From positions 868,001 to 932,000 of the forward strand of contig OZ007513.1 of assembly GCA_963931865.1 (NCBI GenBank): 64,000 bases of DNA. The letters run 5' to 3'. The notes beneath the pieces were generated by a model. The model searched no databases, was not told the DNA's origin, and worked only from the letters and a program-made list of their open reading frames with translations. Position numbers and translations under genes: made by a program. Positions 59,331 through 64,000 of this stretch are shown one piece after another; positions within the stretch are counted from its first letter, which is position 1; each line of letters starts with the position of its first letter. This DNA comes from Axinella damicornis. Lineage: Eukaryota; Porifera; Demospongiae; Axinellida; Axinellidae.

Positions 59331-59562
59331 GAGAGATAGGAGGACGGTTTGAACGTGCTGCTTTGGTACGAGAACATGTTCATGAAATTGTCACTCTGAT
59401 ATGCGCCGTACTTTGAGCAGTGAGTGGGGTCACAATCTGTGACTGTCCAAAAACTGCCTGTAACCGGCTGACCTCTCCGCTAAACTACCGGTGACCGTGG
59501 CAAAAGACATGCTGCAGCCCGCTCATGGCACCTTTAGGAAAGCCATTATGGTCCCCACAAGG

Positions 59563-59800
59563 CTCCCCCCCTCCCCCCCCCCCTCCCTCCCCCTCCCTCC
59601 CCCCCCCCCCCTCCCTCCCCCCCCTCCCTCCCCCCCTCCCTCCCCCCCTCCCTCCCTCCCCCCTCCCTCCCCCCTCCCTCCCCCCCTCCCTCCCCCCTCC
59701 CTCCCCCCCCTCCCTCCCCCCTCCCTCCCCCCCTCCCTCCCTCCCTCTCTCCCTCCCTCCCTCCCTCCCTCCCTCCCTCCCTCCCTCCCTCCCTCCCTCC
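59563..59800. repeat. C-rich low-complexity tract (CCCTCC)n
   Basis: Over 230 bases of C and CCCT, ending beside GGGCCTGGGAATGA. Proline- and glycine-rich frames across it are artefacts. Confidence 0.95.
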
Positions 59801-60189
59801 CAGCCATGCGGGCCTGGGAATGACACCTGGAGATACTGATAACTATAACACTTGCACCTGGCATGCAACAAGATCTAACTTAGTTATACTGCAGTTCAGT
59901 TAACTCAAGTAGGCCTCCTTTCATCTCTTTTCAACTGTAATGAACACCTCCAATTTTGACTACTATCATAATCGGATTATGGGATGCCTGCTGTTCAAAG
60001 GACTTCTAGGTCATTGATGGGGAAAAAAGTGGGGAATCCCCTGGCAACATGCTGATACTGGGAATCCCCTGGCAACATGCTAATGCTGACATAGCCACGG
60101 TATGGTATCAATACTCTACATCCTGCCGCTTCATTCGGATGTACCCCATGGTGCTGGATGGGTGAGCTAGTGTATTGGAATTGCATATA

Positions 60190-60582
60190 CCGTATATTGG
60201 TTTATGTTCGTGTTGAATAACGTTCGCGTAATAATTATTCGTGTTGAAAAATTTTCGCGAACTCAAGCAAAGTGAACTCGCAAATACGTGTCAAGCCATA
60301 GCGACGAGGAGTACGAACGAGAATGCTGCGTTCGAGGCTACCATGGGTATCAGGAGATCTGGGAGGCAGCTGTTTGTGACCGAGAACCAAGAAACCGTAC
60401 TGATTGACACGCCGTGGCAGTGTTGAAGGACAGCGTCATCCATGGATAATATAGTACGCGACGTACTATATTATCCATGCGTCATCATAGGACACATTAC
60501 CAAAAAAAATTCGCGAGATAAATTTTCGCGATTGGAGGCATTCGCGAAAATATTTTAACAACGAAAATAACCCAATATATGG
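60190..60582. mobile_element. TA-flanked MITE, CCGTATATTGG ends
   Basis: CCGTATATTGGTTTATGTTC at left, (complement) CCATATATTGGGTTATTTTC at right, TA on both sides. Words TTTTCGCG and GTTCGTGTTG repeat near the ends. A nested perfect hairpin CATGGATAATATAGTAC (about 60440-60479) recalls the one at 10088-10138. Confidence 0.8.
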
Positions 60583-60602
60583 TATATGTCTCCCAGGTAT
60601 CA

Positions 60603-60678
60603 ATTAACCCTTTGACAATTAACCCTTTGACAATTAACCCCGTGGATGTATCTCAGTTATCAGTTAACCCTTTGATGT
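60603..60678. repeat. Tandem TTAACCCTTTGA words
   Basis: CAATTAACCCTTTGA occurs twice in tandem at 18-bp spacing, then two more variant copies. The word equals the TTAA plus CCCTTT end of the TTAA elements. Confidence 0.8.
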
Positions 60679-61189
60679 TTCAATTAAGTGTTTGGCTGAG
60701 ATAAGGCAGCTTAGCATAGTCAGTATCCATTAATGGTTGTCAGACCACTTTTCCAGCCGACCTGATTATAATATCAAGTGCAGTGTAGTCACGCATAATC
60801 TACTTATATGCAGACTCGGCAATGGCATCTGTTTCTCGTCCTAGTTGTGGGCCTACCATTGAAACTCCACAGCAGCCAAGGTCTTTTCTTTCCCAAAACG
60901 GCCATTTTGATGCTACGAGAACGCTTCCTCGTCGCTGAAAATACATGCGAAAATTTTTTTCAGCGCTTCGCGCGGACAGATCGGCGCTTCACACCTCTGC
61001 ACTACGAGTCGGCCGTACCACTTCTTTTATGCCGCTGCCGCCCCTGCAATAGATTGAGATCTGCAACAGGAAATACTGTATCTGCCTACACGTGTTTTTG
61101 CATGTCCTGATTTATACCGAAAACAAAATAATGAGAGTACAAAACAAGACAACATCAGTTTGTAAGAAAATTTGCAAGATAATTTTTCT

Positions 61190-61740
61190 GAACACAGCTG
61201 ATCCGTGCACCATAGTAGGAGATGGATGTTCTGTATCCTGAACACAGCTGATCCGTGCACCATAGTAGAGATGGATGTTCTGTATCCTGAACACAGCTGA
61301 TCCGTGCACCATAGTAGGAGATGGATGTTCTGTATCCTGAACACAGCTGATCCGTGCACCATAGTAGAGATGGATGTTCTGTATCCTGAACACAGCTGAT
61401 CCGTGCACCATAGTAGAGATAGATGTTCTGTAGCTTGAACACAGCTGATCCGTGCACCATAGTAGAGATGGATGTTCTGTATCCTGAACACAGCTGATCC
61501 GTACACCATAGTAGAGATGGATGTTCTGTAGCTTGAACACAGCTGATCCGTGCACCATAGTAGAGATGGATGTTCTGTATCCTGAACACAGCTGATCCGT
61601 GCACCACTAGTAGAGATGGATGTTCTGTATCCTGAACACAGCTGATCCGTGCACCATAGTAGAGATGGATGTTCTGTAGCTTGAACACAGCTGATCCGTG
61701 CACCATAGTAGAGATGGATGTTCTGTAGCTTGACACAGCT
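61190..61740. repeat. 49-50-bp minisatellite, 12 copies
   Basis: Unit GAACACAGCTGATCCGTGCA then CCATAGTAGAGATGGATGTTC then TGTATCCT. Copies vary by a one-base indel (49/50) and by GTATCCT/GTAGCTT. All three minus-strand frames are open across it, so its frames are not evidence of a protein. Confidence 0.93.
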
Positions 61741-62613
61741 GATAGATATGTCTGGTCCACCGCCTGACTACTGGCCTGACAGGTTGTAGTATTTGGCTCC
61801 TTGAATCTGAACTGTGGATCAATAGAGTTCCTAAAAGGTATCCTTTTGACGTGCATCCAACCCAACATGGTCATCTCTAATTTCTTCTTAATTTGTCAGT
61901 AATTTGCACTAAGGACAGTACTCATTGCGGTGGTTATATAGGTATATAGCAGTGAGGCAATTTGATGCCTCCTGTTGCCCCTCACTCTATGGCTTGTGGT
62001 GAGCAGGTAATCTTAATAGCAGCCCAGGGAAATCCTTCACTATCCTGAAAGGAGAACAAGTTTCACGTCGCAGCCGCACTCCATGTGGGGCAACCGTGGT
62101 AGGGAAAGCTCAGTTTTCCATTTCATGCCTCGTCTTATTCGCCTACTCAGTGGAATTTGAATGCATTTGTACATAGTGACTCGGCCCAACTAGCTCACAC
62201 ATTTCCATCTACAGTTAACTATGGTGTGGTAGCCATGCAGAATGGTGAAGCACTCGTTACTCCACTATGGGCTATAATGCTCTTTAGTAATCCCTTAGTA
62301 ATCTATAGTATACTTGATGGTGGTATGGCGGTGATCATGTTGGCATGGTCAATCTTCCTGCGTGTTCCAGAGTGCTTAGACACTCCCCTGCAAGGATTGT
62401 GAGGGGGAGAAATAAAATATGAAGAGCACTTCGCTGTACGTTGAGGTCTGAGTTAACCAGTGATACATGAGTGTGGTGCTAGCCATTTGTGCTTCACAGT
62501 CAATACTTCACTATTCCCGTAAACCCATTGTATCGTCCCTCAAATGATTCTATTAAGATTTTTATAGGGTACACATAAACTGCTAACTCAGGCAAGTTTC
62601 TCTCGCACACCAG

Positions 62614-62703
62614 GTGAGGTGGATCCATCGTCTGGAATGGCTGCCACGTCTATGACACCCCCTTCACAAGGATTCCCCTTTCCCCTTCCTCCGCCTGGCA
62701 CAG
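62614..62703 (+). CDS. Proline-rich exon, phase 1-1, copy 1
   Basis: Acceptor CACCAG, donor GTAACC; 29 full codons with a one-base split at each end. It contains T-P-P-S-Q-G-F-P-F-P-L-P-P-P-G-T. No domain. A second version lies at 63781-63882, and the flanking introns are also similar, so the segment was duplicated. Phase 1-1 exons can be added or lost without a frameshift and would fit the phase-1 donor of the Kunitz exon at 50053; membership in that gene is inference. Confidence 0.55.
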
Positions 62704-62718
62704 GTAACCTCTTCAGTG

Positions 62719-62818
62719 CATGGCAACAGTTTCCATGGCAACAGTTTGCATGGCAACAGTTTCCATGGCAACAGTTTGCATGGCAACAGTTTGCATGGCA
62801 ACAGTTTGCGTCGCAGTA
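62719..62818. repeat. 15-bp repeat forming an X-box array
   Basis: Six to seven units of CATGGCAACAGTTTC/G. Each junction makes GTTTCCATGGCAAC or GTTTGCATGGCAAC, the palindromic X-box bound by RFX factors. It begins 15 bases after the donor of the 62614 exon. Confidence 0.85.
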
Positions 62819-63433
62819 GTTGCGTGTGAAGGAGACTCTAGCCACAGCAGCAGCTATTAAAGAGACTTTATCATACACCTACGTTTGAATAATGTACAGC
62901 AGTCAATGGGAAAGCCTGGTACGCAAGCGCAGTTGATAAAAACCCGTATTTTGTACAGTAGGTCACGTGAAAAATCCGTATTAGTACTGTTGGTCACGCG
63001 AGAGATCCGTATTATGTACAGTAAGTCACGTGCACTACAGCAAATCTGTGATCGTTTCGTGTCAGAGACTACCTGGACTAGCTAGTACTGACTACCTTTT
63101 GGGCTCCTGAAGAGGGCTGACTTACATCTCGATACTTCCGTAAGTCGAGGTTGAACTCGTTCGTATACTCGGGCATCCCGTTTGAAATGGACCGTACAAC
63201 TGCCAGTCATCAGCGTGGACCGACCGTACAGCTGCCAGTTATCGGTGTGGCTCCGCCTTGGGGTTGGTACGCAGGCCTTCTCGCCCAAGCGTTTGAAGCT
63301 TGCCGTAGTACTAACGCGAAGGGTGAACCAGAACTGAAAAATATTGTCGCCAAGCAAGCTATGGTAACGCGCATTCGCTACGTTCATTGGTAGAGAAACG
63401 TGCAATGAAATTCCAGGTTTGTATGATAAAATC

Positions 63434-63579
63434 AGTATCACCATAGTACCAAGCTATACCGGAAACATATCACTCGTTTGTCGCCTTCGGCATTGTTACT
63501 CGTGCTTCGCACTCGTAACAATACTACGGCAACAAACTCGTGATATTTTCCGGTATAGCTTGGTACTATGGTGATACTT
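63434..63579. mobile_element. Foldback MITE, 146 bp
   Basis: AGTATCACCATAGTACCAAG through to its complement; arms of about 35 perfect bases, then a looser inner stem with GTTACTCGTGC/GCACTCGTAAC. Confidence 0.9.
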
Positions 63580-63780
63580 ATATAGTCCAGCTGTGAAGGG
63601 ACGTTTGCAGCAGCTGTAGATAGGTCACGCTAGAGTTCGCTGTTAGTCTGAGTTGTTGCAACTGACACACGAATGTGGTGCTTGCCATTTGTGCTGCATT
63701 GTTACTGCTTCACTATCCTAGTAGACTCCTCCCCTTGTAATTTTGATTGGCTACACTACATACAAATTTGTTCACTGCAG

Positions 63781-63882
63781 ATAGCAGCATGGAGTCTCCT
63801 ACTCCCGGTGAAATGGACCCTTTGTCTGCCACGTCTGCGACACCCCCTTCACAAGGACTCTCCTTTCCCCTCCCTCTGCCAG
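63781..63882 (+). CDS. Proline-rich exon, phase 1-1, copy 2
   Basis: Acceptor CACTGCAG, donor GTACAG; 33 full codons with split codons at both ends. S-P-T-P-G-E-M-D-P, then T-P-P-S-Q-G-L-S-F-P-L-P-L-P, clearly related to the 62614 exon. The preceding intron repeats TGGTGCTTGCCATTTGTGCT-like sequence found before copy 1 (about 62475). The gene runs out of the window on the right. Confidence 0.55.
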
Positions 63883-63936
63883 GTACAGGTGCTCTTCAGT
63901 GCATAGCAAACAGTTTGGATGTCCCCTAGGGATGGT

Positions 63937-64000
63937 TAGCCTCGTTCCCAGTCCCACGCCCAGCTTTTCGTTGCTTGCAGTATGGTAAAGCGGGGAGGGC
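63937..64000. mobile_element. TAGCC-family MITE cut by the window end
   Basis: TAGCCTCGTTCCCAGTCCC then GCCCAGCTTTTCGTTGCTTG, matching the right arm of 23485-23588 in reverse. Confidence 0.7.

Noticed and set aside
61027..61874. Long repeat protein on the minus strand
   Set aside because: A 49-50-bp minisatellite open in all three frames; no splice or start support.

Overview
The window looks like nuclear DNA of an early-branching animal, most likely a demosponge. The grounds are spliced genes with GT-AG introns, an F-box/WD40 protein of the beta-TrCP lineage, a CatSper4-type sperm channel, a SOCS-box exon, a Kunitz exon and two copies of a Pmp-like beta-helix protein with a multi-pass membrane tail, a type I recall as abundant in sponge genomes. 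The clade is inference. Most of the remaining DNA is short inverted-repeat transposons and simple repeats.

Layout. 141-415 (+): last exon of a SOCS-box gene that enters from the left. 853-3690 (-): 5'-truncated, frameshifted beta-helix pseudogene. 5764-20982 (-): a 15-exon beta-TrCP-like gene. I rebuilt it by hand from splice sites and intron phases; it totals 1512 nt, 503 codons plus stop. Its last intron (5.1 kb) is packed with nested MITEs. 20983-27700: MITEs, including a three-unit tandem array of a TTAA element. 27989-34784 (-): second beta-helix gene, split at a TTAA by another three-unit array of a related element. 35880-37140 (+): 5'-truncated Penelope-like retroelement with a GIY-YIG domain. 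39530-45661 (-): twelve exons of a CatSper4-like channel (S1 to S6, pore, coiled-coil tail); the first coding exon(s) are not identified. 48312-63882 (+): NRF-1-type palindrome, a possible first exon, a Kunitz exon and, 12 kb on, two duplicated proline-rich exons of matching phase. 50.9-61.8 kb otherwise holds satellites, minisatellites and MITEs.

The most unusual material is mobile DNA. (1) Three related TTAA-flanked elements each carry a perfect hairpin near one end, at the same place but with a different sequence each time. (2) Two of them occur as element-linker-element-linker-element arrays, and one whole array sits exactly in a TTAA inside a gene. (3) A family of palindromes ending TAGCCTCGTTCCCAGGC, down to 36 bp long, is flanked by 9-10 bp target duplications. 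(4) Four families with TA duplications share CCGTA ends but carry family-specific repeated words. Among genes, the beta-TrCP-like protein lacks most residues known to bind the phosphodegron, and a minisatellite-coded repeat stands where its dimerisation domain should be.

All calls come from reading the sequence by eye. No alignment, database search or transcript was available. Exon borders rest on splice consensus, phase agreement and remembered family alignments.
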